A stretch of DNA of 64,000 nucleotides, taken from the NCBI GenBank assembly GCA_030576275.1, contig JALIBN010000024.1, forward strand, positions 1 to 64,000. The letters run 5' to 3'. Both the position numbers and the translations under genes were made by a program. This DNA comes from Pseudomonadota bacterium. Lineage in GTDB: Bacteria; Pseudomonadota; Gammaproteobacteria; Nitrosococcales; Methylophagaceae. The notes below the pieces were generated by a model, which saw nothing but the letters and a program-made list of their open reading frames with translations, was not told the DNA's origin and ran no database searches. Positions 37,971-47,732 of the stretch are shown piece by piece; positions within the stretch are counted from its first letter, which is position 1; each line of letters starts with the position of its first letter.

Positions 37971-39137
37971 CTAATCTTTGCCGAATAAGTCTCGAGTGTA
38001 GACTTTGTCTTGAACGTCACTGATATCATCCGTTAGACGATTCGCAACAATAACATCGCTTAAAGTTTTAAATTCATTTAAGTCAGTAATCACTTTAGAA
38101 TGAAAGAAAGTATCCTCTTCTAATACCGGCTCGTAAATAATAACGTCAATACCTTTGGCTTTGATACGTTTCATAACGCCTTGTATGGCGGAGGCACGGA
38201 AGTTATCCGACCCTGCTTTCATCACCAACCGATAGATGCCAACAGTTTTTGGGTTACGCTTAATAATGGCATTGGCGATAAAGTCTTTACGGGTTGTATT
38301 TGCATCAACAATGGCACGAATCAAATTGTTGGGTACGTTTTGATAGTTTGCCAGTAGTTGTTTGGTATCTTTTGGAAGACAATAACCGCCATAGCCGAAC
38401 GATGGGTTGTTGTAGTGATTGCCAATTCTTGGATCTAGTCCTACACCGTCGATGACATGACGTGAATTGAGGCCATGCGTTTCGCAGTAGCTGTCTAATT
38501 CATTGAAATAGGCGACACGCATCGCGAGGTAGGTATTGGAAAATAACTTAACTGCTTCGGCTTCAGTGGCGTTGGTAAATAAAACGGGAATATCTTTTTT
38601 ATGTGCACCCTCGATTAATAAATCAGCAAAGGTATGTGCGCGTTCAGAGTCTTCACCAACAATAATACGTGATGGATATAGGTTGTCGTGTAGTGCTTTG
38701 CCTTCTCTTAAAAATTCAGGGGAAAAAATAAGTTGCTCGCAACCTAAGGCCTGTTTGATACGTTCGGTGTAACCAACTGGAATGGTCGATTTAATAACGA
38801 TCACTGCCGTAGGATTGATGGTCATCACATCTTTGATTACGGCTTCAATAGACTGAGTATTGAAATAATTTGTTTCAGCATCGTAATCGGTCGGGGTCGC
38901 AATTACGACAAAATCAGCATTTTGATAGGCTTCTTGCTTATCTAGCGTTGCTTTGAAGTTGATTGCTTTGTGGAGCAAAAAATCTTCGATATCAGTATCT
39001 TCAATCGGCGACTTTTTATCATTTAATAGTGCTACTTTTTCTGGCACGATATCTAAAGCTATGACTTCGTGATGTTGCGACATCAGCATGGCTATGGAGA
39101 GTCCAACATATCCTGTTCCAGCGATGGCTATTTTCAT
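37971..39137 (-). CDS. ugd: UDP-glucose 6-dehydrogenase
   Basis: Enzyme of 388 aa that oxidises UDP-glucose to UDP-glucuronate for surface sugars. NAD-binding GxGYVGLS at 7-14, catalytic Cys in [15 protein letters not shown], and Lys in the middle helix ([18 protein letters not shown]). Length is the short bacterial form. It is co-directional with the glycosyltransferase at 39140, which lies 2 bases upstream of its start. Confidence 0.95.
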   Translation of the reverse strand: MKIAIAGTGYVGLSIAMLMSQHHEVIALDIVPEKVALLNDKKSPIEDTDIEDFLLHKAINFKATLDKQEAYQNADFVVIATPTDYDAETNYFNTQSIEAVIKDVMTINPTAVIVIKSTIPVGYTERIKQALGCEQLIFSPEFLREGKALHDNLYPSRIIVGEDSERAHTFADLLIEGAHKKDIPVLFTNATEAEAVKLFSNTYLAMRVAYFNELDSYCETHGLNSRHVIDGVGLDPRIGNHYNNPSFGYGGYCLPKDTKQLLANYQNVPNNLIRAIVDANTTRKDFIANAIIKRNPKTVGIYRLVMKAGSDNFRASAIQGVMKRIKAKGIDVIIYEPVLEEDTFFHSKVITDLNEFKTLSDVIVANRLTDDISDVQDKVYTRDLFGKD

Positions 39138-39139
39138 GA

Positions 39140-40258
39140 TTATTTCTCACATAGGTTTTGGTAAATCTGTAATGTTTGTTGGCACATATTATCAAGAGTA
39201 AAGGGGTGTTGGGTCTTTACGATAGGCGTGCCATCATAGTGCCACGAGATTATTTTATCTACGATAGCGTCTATATCTCCCGCAGGAACTTGGCCATCAG
39301 GAAACGTAATCGCCAATTGTTCTGCAACGCCGCCATGGTTATAGCCGATAACGGGAATGCCCATGCTCAATGCTTCTATAGTCGTGCGTCCAAATGCTTC
39401 TGGAGCTTTAGCGAGCGATAACACGATATTGGAGCTAGCTAAGATATCTTGTAAGTCGCTCCTGTGACCGGTGAATGTAATATCATTTTCCAGATCGAGT
39501 TCTGAGATTTTTGTTTTGAGTACTGTTAAAAATCTCCGTTTTCGAGGATGAGTCTCGCCGACGATAAGACCGTGAACGTTAATGCCTTTTGATTTCAGTT
39601 TATGAATGCAGGAAATGAGGTCTTCTTGACCTTTCCAGGCCGTGATGCGAGCGGGTAGCGTGATAACCAGTTTATTTTCAAGTTGAGGAAAGTCTCTATC
39701 CCACTGAGATAACCATTCGGTGGTGGGTTGGTAAGTCAGTGCATAGCGCTTGGGATCAATGCCGCGATGAATCACGGTAATGTTATCTTCTGCTACGTTT
39801 GGATAATTTTCAGTTATGTAGGTCTTGATCATTTTTGAGACCGCAATCACTCTTTCGCCAATGGTCATGATCGCACTATATTTATTGACTGAGTAGGGGC
39901 CATGAACAGTGGTCACAATATGAGGCCGCTGGTTGACGGGTAGTTTCCGCCATGCGAGATAAGCTATCCATGCCGGTAGTCGTGAACGTAAATGAATGAT
40001 ATCAGGCGCTATCTCACGCAATATTTTCCTAAGCTGCCAGATATAACGCAAAGTGCTTAAGCGTTTTTCACCGATGGGCAAAGTGATATGTGTGGTTCCT
40101 TCCTGTTCTAGTTGATGAACTAATCGTCCACCTGCTGAAATCACTAATGAACGATGACCTGCTTTAACTAGCGCATTAGCTATTTCTGTTGTCCCGCGTT
40201 CTACGCCTCCACTATTAAGCGCGGGCAGTATTTGAATTACAGTAAGAGGTTTGGTCAT
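39140..40258 (-). CDS. Family 4 glycosyltransferase
   Basis: Protein of 372 aa, GT-B fold. N-terminal LQ-type acceptor domain contains [19 protein letters not shown]-terminal domain contains [31 protein letters not shown], and [22 protein letters not shown] with the catalytic Glu. The start at 40258 overlaps the stop of the upstream ELM1-like gene (ATGA); the 40273 start would lie further inside it. Role in surface sugar assembly inferred from neighbours. Confidence 0.87.
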   Translation of the reverse strand: MTKPLTVIQILPALNSGGVERGTTEIANALVKAGHRSLVISAGGRLVHQLEQEGTTHITLPIGEKRLSTLRYIWQLRKILREIAPDIIHLRSRLPAWIAYLAWRKLPVNQRPHIVTTVHGPYSVNKYSAIMTIGERVIAVSKMIKTYITENYPNVAEDNITVIHRGIDPKRYALTYQPTTEWLSQWDRDFPQLENKLVITLPARITAWKGQEDLISCIHKLKSKGINVHGLIVGETHPRKRRFLTVLKTKISELDLENDITFTGHRSDLQDILASSNIVLSLAKAPEAFGRTTIEALSMGIPVIGYNHGGVAEQLAITFPDGQVPAGDIDAIVDKIISWHYDGTPIVKTQHPFTLDNMCQQTLQIYQNLCEK

Positions 40259-41163
40259 TGATTCAATATCCAATCTGCCGCTCGTTGGGCTTCGTTAAGT
40301 TGCTGAGATGGTCGCGATAAATGCCGTGTTTTTTGCCATTGGCTAAATGTCGTAATCATGCCTTGATTGATAAGTTCATTAATGCCTGAGACGATACGGT
40401 TATTTGTTTTTTTTGCTTGCAGTTGTAAACAACCTACTGCTGATCCGGAGGTTACGGCTTCGTACAACATGGACACACTATCAGGAGAAACCCATATCTG
40501 TCCTGCGGTGACGAGTTGCTGGGATAGCCAGTCGTTGCTTGTTTGACGATGATCGATAAAATTAAATGGGCTTGGAATTTCGTTGATTTGAGCTGAAAAA
40601 TCTTCTGGTGTGCGACGAGAGTTAGCTATCGACCATGATATATCTGGCATACCGTTAAGCAATGTTGTTATTTGATGAATAATGCTCGCTGTATCCCACA
40701 CGTAATGTTTACTTGGCCCGCCTATCAGTATCATGCCTTTCTTTTTATCATGATTGTTAGAAGGGATGACCGTGTTGATGACACCTTGAGTGATAAGGTT
40801 CTTAGGTGAGGTGGGCGGGGAATCATGCTGTGGGATGATCATTAGATCAAACCATGCTATCGGCCAGTAAGGACGCATTAAAATGATTCGTTTACCGCCA
40901 AACCATAAGTGGGCTAATAACATGGGTAACTGTGTATGGCGCCCTGCTGCGATAAGGTAATTAGGCTTGGGTAATCGTGCCAGCTTTCGGTAGAGTCGAC
41001 CAATGAGTAAAAAATATAAAAGGCGCAGAATATTAGAGGGTAGTTCGATGATGTAATTATCGACCGATGTACGTGTCGCTAGCGCGTGAATTAAGCCACG
41101 CGTTTGGTTCTCATGACCAGGTTTTCCATCAGTAAATTGCCAACTTACAACCTGAACAGACAT
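40255..41163 (-). CDS. ELM1/GtrOC1 family protein (DUF1022)
   Basis: Protein of 302 aa of the family that includes plant mitochondrial fission factor ELM1. Family motifs: TDGKPGHENQTRGL at the start, ILIGGPSKHYVWD, and IWVSPDSVSMLYEAVTSGSAVG. The overall shape is GT-B-like and in bacteria the gene sits among LPS and capsule genes, as here, between a ZIP transporter and a GT4. The bacterial function is not established; a nucleotide-sugar-linked role is inference. Its stop overlaps the next start. Confidence 0.85.
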   Translation of the reverse strand: MSVQVVSWQFTDGKPGHENQTRGLIHALATRTSVDNYIIELPSNILRLLYFLLIGRLYRKLARLPKPNYLIAAGRHTQLPMLLAHLWFGGKRIILMRPYWPIAWFDLMIIPQHDSPPTSPKNLITQGVINTVIPSNNHDKKKGMILIGGPSKHYVWDTASIIHQITTLLNGMPDISWSIANSRRTPEDFSAQINEIPSPFNFIDHRQTSNDWLSQQLVTAGQIWVSPDSVSMLYEAVTSGSAVGCLQLQAKKTNNRIVSGINELINQGMITTFSQWQKTRHLSRPSQQLNEAQRAADWILNQ

Positions 41164-41168
41164 AAGAT

Positions 41169-41981
41169 TTAGTGCAAAGTACTATGGGCAACATAAATAA
41201 ATAGCGTGCCTGCGGCTATCAGCGATATTTGTTGCAATGTTTCAGATATTTTTGTTTTGTGATGTAAGCCCGGAATAAGATCCGCCACCGCGACATAGAT
41301 GAAGCTAGAGGCGGCCACTATTAAAATATAAGGCAATAACTGTTGCATATCCGATAGCGCAAAATAGGCCAGTAGTGCACCAACAACAGTGCCAAGGCTA
41401 GATAACATATTGTAGTACAGTGCTTTTTTTCGTGAAAAACCGCTGTGTAATAAAATGACAAAATCACCAAGTTCTTGTGGAATTTCATGGGCAGCAATAG
41501 CCAGTGCCGTGACAATACCAAGATGAGTGTCAGTCATGAAGGCCGCGGCAATTAAAATACCATCGACAAAGTTATGAATAGTGTCACCGATTAAAATTAA
41601 GGTGCCAGCGGCTTTATTCTTGTTGTCTTGATGATTATGTTGAGCATGGTCATGTTGGTCTAGCTCTGGCAGATGTCCCTCGCAATGATCACTATGGCAA
41701 TGACGCCATAACACCATTTTTTCTAGTAAGAAAAAGGTGAGCAAACCTAACAGTAAGGTGAGTCCTATATTATGGGGATCAATCGCATATTCATGCTCCA
41801 TGGCATGAGGGATTAGGCCTAGAAATGAGGCACCTAATAAGGCACCAATGGCAAAACTAACTAGGTGTGGAACAGCCGTGTTACGGGCATTATTTGATAA
41901 AAGTAAAAATGATGATGCGACCATGACACTTAATAAACCGCCAATCAAACTGAAGCCAATGATCCAGAGCAATAATTCCAT
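41169..41981 (-). CDS. ZIP family metal transporter
   Basis: Inner-membrane metal uptake protein of 270 aa with eight predicted helices. A His/Asp-rich cytoplasmic loop between helices 3 and 4 (HCHSDHCEGHLP, HDHAQHNHQD) is typical of zinc and iron ZIPs. The metal-passing helices carry TIHNFVDGILIAAAF and AIAAHEIPQELGDF. Metal (zinc, iron, manganese) not resolved by sequence. Confidence 0.92.
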   Translation of the reverse strand: MELLLWIIGFSLIGGLLSVMVASSFLLLSNNARNTAVPHLVSFAIGALLGASFLGLIPHAMEHEYAIDPHNIGLTLLLGLLTFFLLEKMVLWRHCHSDHCEGHLPELDQHDHAQHNHQDNKNKAAGTLILIGDTIHNFVDGILIAAAFMTDTHLGIVTALAIAAHEIPQELGDFVILLHSGFSRKKALYYNMLSSLGTVVGALLAYFALSDMQQLLPYILIVAASSFIYVAVADLIPGLHHKTKISETLQQISLIAAGTLFIYVAHSTLH

Positions 41982-42021
41982 AACAATCCAAGGGGATAAA
42001 TCTAATTTAAGAGATCATACC

Positions 42022-42765
42022 TTATTTATGGTTGATCCAGATCATAGATGCCATTCTGCCTGTGATGTCATCACGGCGATAGGAAAAAAAATGTTGCTGA
42101 TCGCTGGCGGTACATAAATCGCCACCGAAGATGGCGCTAACCCCAAGTGCTGTTAAGCGTTGTCTAGCAAGTAAATAAATATCAGCTAAATAGTGGGTGG
42201 CGTCAGTTTGTTGAAATGCCTGAATGGCTTTTGCTGAGTGCTGGGTAAATGTTTGATAAACATCGGGGCCGACTTCAAATTGATTTGGGCCAATTGCGGG
42301 ACCAAACCATACCAGAATATCTTGCGGAGCACAGCGAAACTCAGTAATCGTTTTTTCGATAATGCCCGCCGCTAAACCACGCCAGCCAGCATGAATTGCC
42401 GCAACGGTATCGCCTTGCTTGTTACACAATAACAGTGGCAAGCAATCCGCTGTCATAATCGTACAAATATGATGGTTTTGTTGACTTACCATGGCATCAG
42501 CATCAATATTTAGTTGCCAGTCATTACTATTAACAACGTGAGTGCCATGTATTTGATTTAACCAACGGGGTGATTCTGGTAGTCGTGCAACATCGGCTAA
42601 ATAATCACGATTTTTAATGACGGAATTAGGCGCATCGCCAACATGAGTGCCAAGATTAAAGCCATCATAAGGGGGTAAACTAAAGCCGCCTTGGCGTGTA
42701 GTACTAAGAGCTTTAATGGTATCCGGTGCCGGCCAATCAGGAAAAATAAGGCTGTTAGCAGTCAT
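42022..42765 (-). CDS. pgeF: Multicopper-like purine nucleoside phosphorylase / polyphenol oxidase family (PgeF/YfiH)
   Basis: Protein of 247 aa of the YfiH/LACC1 family. Metal-site residues are readable in NQIHGTHVV, MTADCLPLLLCN and AAIHAGWRGLAAGI. The family was called polyphenol oxidase; members are now known to act on nucleosides or on miscross-linked peptidoglycan (PgeF in E. coli). The ATG at 42765 overlaps the upstream stop (ATGA) and gives the usual N-terminus; a start at 42792 would add nine residues. Confidence 0.9.
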   Translation of the reverse strand: MTANSLIFPDWPAPDTIKALSTTRQGGFSLPPYDGFNLGTHVGDAPNSVIKNRDYLADVARLPESPRWLNQIHGTHVVNSNDWQLNIDADAMVSQQNHHICTIMTADCLPLLLCNKQGDTVAAIHAGWRGLAAGIIEKTITEFRCAPQDILVWFGPAIGPNQFEVGPDVYQTFTQHSAKAIQAFQQTDATHYLADIYLLARQRLTALGVSAIFGGDLCTASDQQHFFSYRRDDITGRMASMIWINHK

Positions 42766-43553
42766 CGTGGAATATTTAAGTAAGTAGCCCATTCATTAAA
42801 TAACGATTCATCTGAGGCGGCGATAGTGGAAACGGGTTTTAGGCTATCACTACGCAGTGCTTCGCCTTCAAGCGTCATTGCTCGCGCGCCAGCTTCTGAT
42901 AAGATTAATTGTGCCGCCGCATAGTCCCATAACTGCTGTTTGCCATGCAGGTAAATATGACCTCGCCCTGCGGCGATCCAGCATAATTCTAGGGCAATGG
43001 AACCCAAGCTACGCTGTGAACCATAAGGTCGATGAGTGACCAATTCAGTAGCCAACTCTGCCGTTAAGCGCTTGAAGTCAATCATCGCAATGGCGTCTTT
43101 TAACTGCAATTCATTATATTGAGGACTAAGTAGTTCGTTATTTAAATAGGCACCTTGGCCACGTTGTGCTGAAAAACATTCCTCACGAATAGGATCGTAA
43201 ACCAAGCCCAAGGTGACAACACCGTTTTCAATTAATGCTAGTGATACGCAAAAATAAGGCACGCCTGCCGCAAAATTACTGGTGCCATCAACAGGATCGA
43301 GACACCACAATGGGATGTCAGATACTAATAATGCTTGCTGTTGCTCGGCTGACATTTCTTCGCCCAATAAGGCTATTTCAGGATAAGTCTCATTTAAGCG
43401 AGAAGTGAGTCTAGCCTGCATAACTAAATCGGCTTCTGTCACTACACTGCCATCGCGTTTATAGTCGCGCTTTACCGAATTAAAACGAGGAAGTAGTTCT
43501 TCCTTGCTAGCGGTAATGACGATGTTTTTCAGCTGTTCTAAGTCAATATTCAT
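42762..43553 (-). CDS. Inositol monophosphatase family phosphatase
   Basis: Magnesium-dependent phosphatase of 263 aa. Metal motifs: GEEMSAEQ and WCLDPVDGTSNF, and C-terminal WDYAAAQLILSEAGA with the third metal Asp. Could act on inositol phosphate, histidinol phosphate or 3'-phosphoadenosine 5'-phosphate; sequence alone does not tell. Start 43553 (MNIDLEQLK) is preferred over 43586 by family length. Translationally coupled to pgeF. Confidence 0.88.
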   Translation of the reverse strand: MNIDLEQLKNIVITASKEELLPRFNSVKRDYKRDGSVVTEADLVMQARLTSRLNETYPEIALLGEEMSAEQQQALLVSDIPLWCLDPVDGTSNFAAGVPYFCVSLALIENGVVTLGLVYDPIREECFSAQRGQGAYLNNELLSPQYNELQLKDAIAMIDFKRLTAELATELVTHRPYGSQRSLGSIALELCWIAAGRGHIYLHGKQQLWDYAAAQLILSEAGARAMTLEGEALRSDSLKPVSTIAASDESLFNEWATYLNIPR

Positions 43554-43651
43554 TGCCAGAGTATAACAATACCTGTCAGCTAACATTCAAACACTAGACA
43601 ACTCCATGTAAACTAAGCTCAACCCTTTTGATTAGCGATGATGAAAAATTA

Positions 43652-44380
43652 ATGCGAATTACACGATTTTATTGCCCTGAACTTAACCAAGACAATGCTC
43701 TGTTCATCTTGCCTGATGCTGCACATCGTCATGCCGTTCAGGTATTGCGCTTGAAGCAAGGCGATGCATTGCGCTTGTTTGATGGTCGGGGGTTGGAGGT
43801 TGATGCGCAGTTAGAAACCGTCTCTAAGCGTGAATCATCTGTGCGATTGTTGTCTAAAGTGACGGTGAATAATGAATCACCCTTAACGATTACCTTATTA
43901 CAGGGGATTTCACGTGGCGAGCGTATGGATTATGCCTTGCAAAAGGCTGTGGAGTTGGGTGTCACAAGGATTACTCCGGTAGCGACGGAACGTTGTAATG
44001 TGCAACTTTCAGGCGGGCGCGATGAAAAACGCTGGGCACATTGGCAAGGGATAGTTATTAGTGCTTGTGAGCAAAGTGGCCGGAATGTGATGCCTGAGTT
44101 ATCAATGGTGATGCAGTTGGAAGACTCGCTGAAAGCAAATAAGCTAGGATGCCGCTTGGTGTTAGACCCGCTAGCAGAAAAAGGCTTTACAGCATTAGAA
44201 CAACAAGCAGATATCACCTTGTTAATAGGCCCAGAAGGCGGTTTGAGTGGGGCTGAAATAGGGCAAGCAAATGCCGCTGGCTTTAAATCAGTTTGTTTCG
44301 GTCCACGCATTTTACGAACAGAAACGGCGACGGTGGCCGCTTTGGCTGTTGTGCAAACCCTTTGGGGAGACTTAGGGTGA
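43652..44380 (+). CDS. rsmE: 16S rRNA m3U1498 methyltransferase
   Basis: SPOUT methyltransferase of 242 aa that methylates U1498 of 16S rRNA. N-terminal PUA-like domain (HAVQVLRLKQGDALRLFDG), then the knotted SPOUT domain with LLIGPEGGLSGAEI and LGPRILRTETATVAAL-type ending (FGPRILRTETATVAAL). ATG 43652 gives the usual RxTRFYC start; the upstream TTG at 43628 is not supported. Confidence 0.96.
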   Translation: MRITRFYCPELNQDNALFILPDAAHRHAVQVLRLKQGDALRLFDGRGLEVDAQLETVSKRESSVRLLSKVTVNNESPLTITLLQGISRGERMDYALQKAVELGVTRITPVATERCNVQLSGGRDEKRWAHWQGIVISACEQSGRNVMPELSMVMQLEDSLKANKLGCRLVLDPLAEKGFTALEQQADITLLIGPEGGLSGAEIGQANAAGFKSVCFGPRILRTETATVAALAVVQTLWGDLG

Positions 44381-44688
44381 TTGATAATGGTTTAACTATA
44401 TTGTTATTGTTGGGTTTACTGTGGTTTTGGTGGGATAGCCGAGGTGTAGCGGAGCTTGCGATTGAGGCGGCACAGCGGAGTTGTAATCAGCATGGTGTAA
44501 CCTTTTTGAATGATACGGTGGGTTGGAAAAAAATACGATTAAAGCGTAATCGCCAAGGCCGTGTACAAATTCAGCGTTTCTATTTTTTTGAGTTTGCCAG
44601 TGATATGCAACAGCAATATAGTGGTGAAGTTATTATGTTGGGTCATCAGGTTAATAAAGTGAATTTAGATGTCTATCGCATTGGGTGA
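44377..44688 (+). CDS. DUF3301 family membrane protein
   Basis: Protein of 103 aa beginning with GTG at 44377, overlapping the rsmE stop. One N-terminal membrane helix (GLTILLLLGLLWFWWDS) is followed by the DUF3301 pattern AAQRSCNQHGVTFLNDTVGWKKIRL in pieces and RVQIQRFYFFEFASD. Function unknown; often found near rsmE. An ATG-initiated frame further upstream is only an artefact of rsmE coding sequence. Confidence 0.82.
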   Translation: MIDNGLTILLLLGLLWFWWDSRGVAELAIEAAQRSCNQHGVTFLNDTVGWKKIRLKRNRQGRVQIQRFYFFEFASDMQQQYSGEVIMLGHQVNKVNLDVYRIG

Positions 44689-44713
44689 TATGGCGGAAAT
44701 CTAGGAAAAAACA

Positions 44714-45967
44714 ATGCATCAGATAGCTTTGGTAGTAGATGATTCTCGTGTGGCTCGGATGACGTTGAGCAAGTTATTAGTTGCGCACAACTTGAAGGTT
44801 GTTGAGTTGGGGAGTGGTGAAGATGCCCTGATTTATTTGAAAGGCGACAATGTTAAGCCAGACATAATCTTCATGGATGTGATGATGGGTGGGATGGATG
44901 GCCTGATGGCAACTCAGCAAATTAAGGCTGACGATAATTTGAAATATATACCCGTTGTGGTATGTACTGGCCATGATACTGATGCCGATCGAGCAAAGTC
45001 ACAGCAAGCGGGTGCAGTGGCAACCTTAACCAAACCACCTAAGGCCGAGGCTTTGGATGCCATTATTGCAGAATTAGCTCAGCATATCGCTATAGATCCT
45101 CAAGCTGAGACTTCTTCATTGGCTATCGATTCCACGGAATTATTGACTAAATTGAAGGCATTGGTGAAGCAAGACTTACTACCAACGATGCAGCAAGAAC
45201 TTCGTGGACTTGCGGAAATGGTCAGTCGCCAAGTAGCTAATGATACTGCTGAACATCGGATAGCTGAAAAGCTAGACCTATTAAGTAATAATCAACAACA
45301 ACCTGTGCTGGATGAAAAGCGCTTACTTGCGAATGTTATAAGCACGATTCAGCAAGATCTACTGCCTAAAATGCATAAAGACGTACGTGAAATGGCCGAG
45401 GATATTAGTCGCCAAATCGCGGCTGATACCGCAGAGCAAATGGTGGCTCAGCAGGTTAAATTATCAGTTGACGCCATGTTGCCGGCATTAAAAGAGCAAT
45501 TGTTAGCACAAGCTCAACGAGTGACAGTAGATCTGGCTAACTCAGTTGCTAAACATGCCGCACATGATGCCGTGGCCAACTCGGCAGTAAAAGCGGTGCA
45601 AAATGCAGCTAAAGAATCTGACTTGCCTAGACAAATAATGGTTATGTTAAATACTGAAGGACAAGCCTGGTTGCAACGTCATGAACAGCAAATGTTTGAG
45701 CCGTTAATAAAACAAGTTGAAGCTAAATTCACGCCCATGGTCATGACGTATTTGAATGATCATTTAATGCAAATGATAGCGCCGATAGCACGTACCGTTG
45801 TAGAGGAGTCCTTGGCTGTAACGAAAGCTCAAGAAGATGCTGTGACCAATACAAGCAACGACAAGCTTGGACTGGAAGGCTTGAGCCAACAAGTATCCAT
45901 GTTGAAAATGCTGGTAATAGGATTGGGTTGCACGGTATCAGCCTTAGCGGTGGCAATGATCTTATAA
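44714..45967 (+). CDS. Receiver protein with helical repeats and C-terminal membrane anchor
   Basis: Protein of 417 aa. Residues 1-125 are a complete CheY-like receiver: Asp9/Asp10, phospho-acceptor Asp55 (FMDVMMGGMDG), Thr85 and Lys107. There is no known output domain. Instead residues 140-300 are helical with an internal repeat: D154-L187 and D215-L250 match as DLLPxMxxxxRxxAExxSRQxAxDTAE, and 254-287 (AMLPALKEQLLAQ...) is a weaker third copy. The last about 18 residues (VIGLGCTVSALAVAMIL) are a hydrophobic helix preceded by Lys398, so the protein looks tail-anchored to the inner membrane with the receiver in the cytoplasm. No kinase gene is adjacent. Just upstream of prmC, whose ATG follows the stop directly. 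Confidence 0.8.
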   Translation: MHQIALVVDDSRVARMTLSKLLVAHNLKVVELGSGEDALIYLKGDNVKPDIIFMDVMMGGMDGLMATQQIKADDNLKYIPVVVCTGHDTDADRAKSQQAGAVATLTKPPKAEALDAIIAELAQHIAIDPQAETSSLAIDSTELLTKLKALVKQDLLPTMQQELRGLAEMVSRQVANDTAEHRIAEKLDLLSNNQQQPVLDEKRLLANVISTIQQDLLPKMHKDVREMAEDISRQIAADTAEQMVAQQVKLSVDAMLPALKEQLLAQAQRVTVDLANSVAKHAAHDAVANSAVKAVQNAAKESDLPRQIMVMLNTEGQAWLQRHEQQMFEPLIKQVEAKFTPMVMTYLNDHLMQMIAPIARTVVEESLAVTKAQEDAVTNTSNDKLGLEGLSQQVSMLKMLVIGLGCTVSALAVAMIL

Positions 45968-46798
45968 ATGAATATAGCTGAAGCCTTGCGATATGGGTAT
46001 GTTGAACTTAGTGATGGTGATAGCCCTGAAATAGATAGTCGAGTACTGCTATGTTATCTACTCGATTGCCCAACGTCTTATTTACATGCTTGGTCAGATA
46101 AAGTATTAACTGACGAGCATCAAGCGCGATGGCTTGCACTTATTCAACAACGGAAACAGGGATATCCCGTCGCATATTTGATGGAGAAACGAGGATTCTG
46201 GAGCTTGGACCTGAAGGTAACCGTCGATACCTTGATCCCACGACCTGATACCGAATTGTTAGTGTCTCTGGCATTGGAAAAGCTCAAATCTGAAATGTGT
46301 GTGGCGGATTTGGGTACTGGCTCGGGCGCTATCGCTTTATCATTAGCTGCCGAGCAACCCGCGGCCCAGATAATTGCTATGGATTTTTCGTTGGCGGCGC
46401 TTAGGGTTGCGAAAGAAAATGCAATCAATCTTCAATTGAGCAACGTATCGTTTTGGCGCGGTAGTTGGCTAGCCGCTATTGCTGATAAATCCTTTCATTT
46501 GGTGGTCAGTAATCCTCCTTATATTGAGGCGAGTGACATTCACTTATCACAAGGTGATGTGCGCTTTGAACCTTTGTCAGCATTAGCTTCAGGAATCGAT
46601 GGTTTAGACGATATCCGCCTGATAGTGAAACAAGCGCAACGATGTTTAAAGCCTGGTGGCTGGTTAATGGTGGAGCATGGCTATGATCAGGCGGTTAAAG
46701 TACAGCAATTATTCTGCGATGCGGGGTTCAGCGAGGTGTCATCACGGCAAGATTTTGGCGGCAATGACCGCGTTACAATAGGAAGAGTCGCTGTATAA
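45968..46798 (+). CDS. prmC: Release factor glutamine methyltransferase
   Basis: Enzyme of 276 aa that methylates the Gln of the GGQ motif in release factors. N-terminal helical domain (SRVLLCYLLDCPTSYLHAWS), SAM site VADLGTGSGAIALSLA, and catalytic NPPY in VVSNPPYIEAS. It follows the previous stop without a gap. The usual prfA neighbour is missing upstream; the membrane-anchored receiver protein takes that place. Confidence 0.96.
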   Translation: MNIAEALRYGYVELSDGDSPEIDSRVLLCYLLDCPTSYLHAWSDKVLTDEHQARWLALIQQRKQGYPVAYLMEKRGFWSLDLKVTVDTLIPRPDTELLVSLALEKLKSEMCVADLGTGSGAIALSLAAEQPAAQIIAMDFSLAALRVAKENAINLQLSNVSFWRGSWLAAIADKSFHLVVSNPPYIEASDIHLSQGDVRFEPLSALASGIDGLDDIRLIVKQAQRCLKPGGWLMVEHGYDQAVKVQQLFCDAGFSEVSSRQDFGGNDRVTIGRVAV

Positions 46799-46799
46799 T
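46773..46799 (+). promoter_or_regulatory. Possible promoter for moeB within the end of prmC
   Basis: TATAAT at 46794-46799 with TTACAA at 46773-46778, spacing 15 bases. It overlaps the prmC stop and lies 35 bases before the moeB ATG. Low confidence because the spacing is short and the site is inside coding sequence. Confidence 0.3.
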
Positions 46800-46833
46800 T
46801 CTGACCCTGACTGCTTTATAGGTGCAATAATCA

Positions 46834-47583
46834 ATGAATGATGACCAGCTACTACGTTATAGTCGCCAAATTCTATTACCGCAGATAGATATTACTGGGC
46901 AGCAAAAACTACTTAATAGCCATGTGCTAATTGTTGGCGTGGGTGGACTTGGTTCGCCTGTTGCTCTGTATTTGGCTGCCGCAGGTGTCGGCCATTTGAC
47001 CTTGGTGGATGATGATGTTGTCGAATTATCAAATCTGCAACGGCAGATCATTCATGGTGAACAGGATATTGGTCGCCTTAAAGTGGAATCGGCTGCCGAC
47101 AGCTTACGAGGCCTAAATAGTGGTGTGCAGATTGAAACTCACACAACTAGGCTGAGTGAACAAACCTTAACTCTGGCGGTCACCGCGGCCGATGTGGTGG
47201 TTGATTGTAGCGATAACTTTGCTACGCGATTTTTATTAAATAAAGTGACCCAGCAACTCAATACACCTTTAGTCTCTGGTGCGGCAATCCGTATGGAAGC
47301 ACAGGTGACAGTCTACGATCCACGGCAAATCGGTAGTGCGTGTTATCGTTGTATCTATGAAGATAATGGAGAGTTACAACAAACCTGTTCGGAAAGCGGT
47401 GTTTTATCACCGTTATTAGGAATCATCGGTAGTATGCAGGCTGTAGAGACCGTTAAGTTATTAACTCAAATTGGTGAGTCATTAGCGGGTCGATTAATGA
47501 TCTTCGATGCCTTGGCTATGACTTGGCGTGAACTTAAATTACGACAAGACCCCGATTGTCCAATATGTAAAAAAGTATCTTAA
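46834..47583 (+). CDS. moeB: MoeB/ThiF family adenylyltransferase
   Basis: E1-like enzyme of 249 aa that adenylates the C-terminus of a small sulfur carrier (MoaD or ThiS). ATP-binding VIVGVGGLGSPVALYLAAAG near 30-50, RQI motif (NLQRQIIHG), zinc Cys pairs CYRC and CPIC, and a Cys in QQTCSESGVL as in MoeB. The position after prmC is conserved. Whether it serves molybdopterin or thiamine synthesis cannot be told; moeB is the likelier name. Confidence 0.87.
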   Translation: MNDDQLLRYSRQILLPQIDITGQQKLLNSHVLIVGVGGLGSPVALYLAAAGVGHLTLVDDDVVELSNLQRQIIHGEQDIGRLKVESAADSLRGLNSGVQIETHTTRLSEQTLTLAVTAADVVVDCSDNFATRFLLNKVTQQLNTPLVSGAAIRMEAQVTVYDPRQIGSACYRCIYEDNGELQQTCSESGVLSPLLGIIGSMQAVETVKLLTQIGESLAGRLMIFDALAMTWRELKLRQDPDCPICKKVS

Positions 47584-47732
47584 TCAGTTGCACCGCCTTC
47601 AGTAAACGATATGAAGAATGCTGATTACCCCTGATGCCTTGTATTTGATTATTTTATTAAATACGCATGGTGTATTAGATCTACGAAGGCTTTATCTTCG
47701 TGACAAATAATTGATGAGGTTGAACTATCAAG

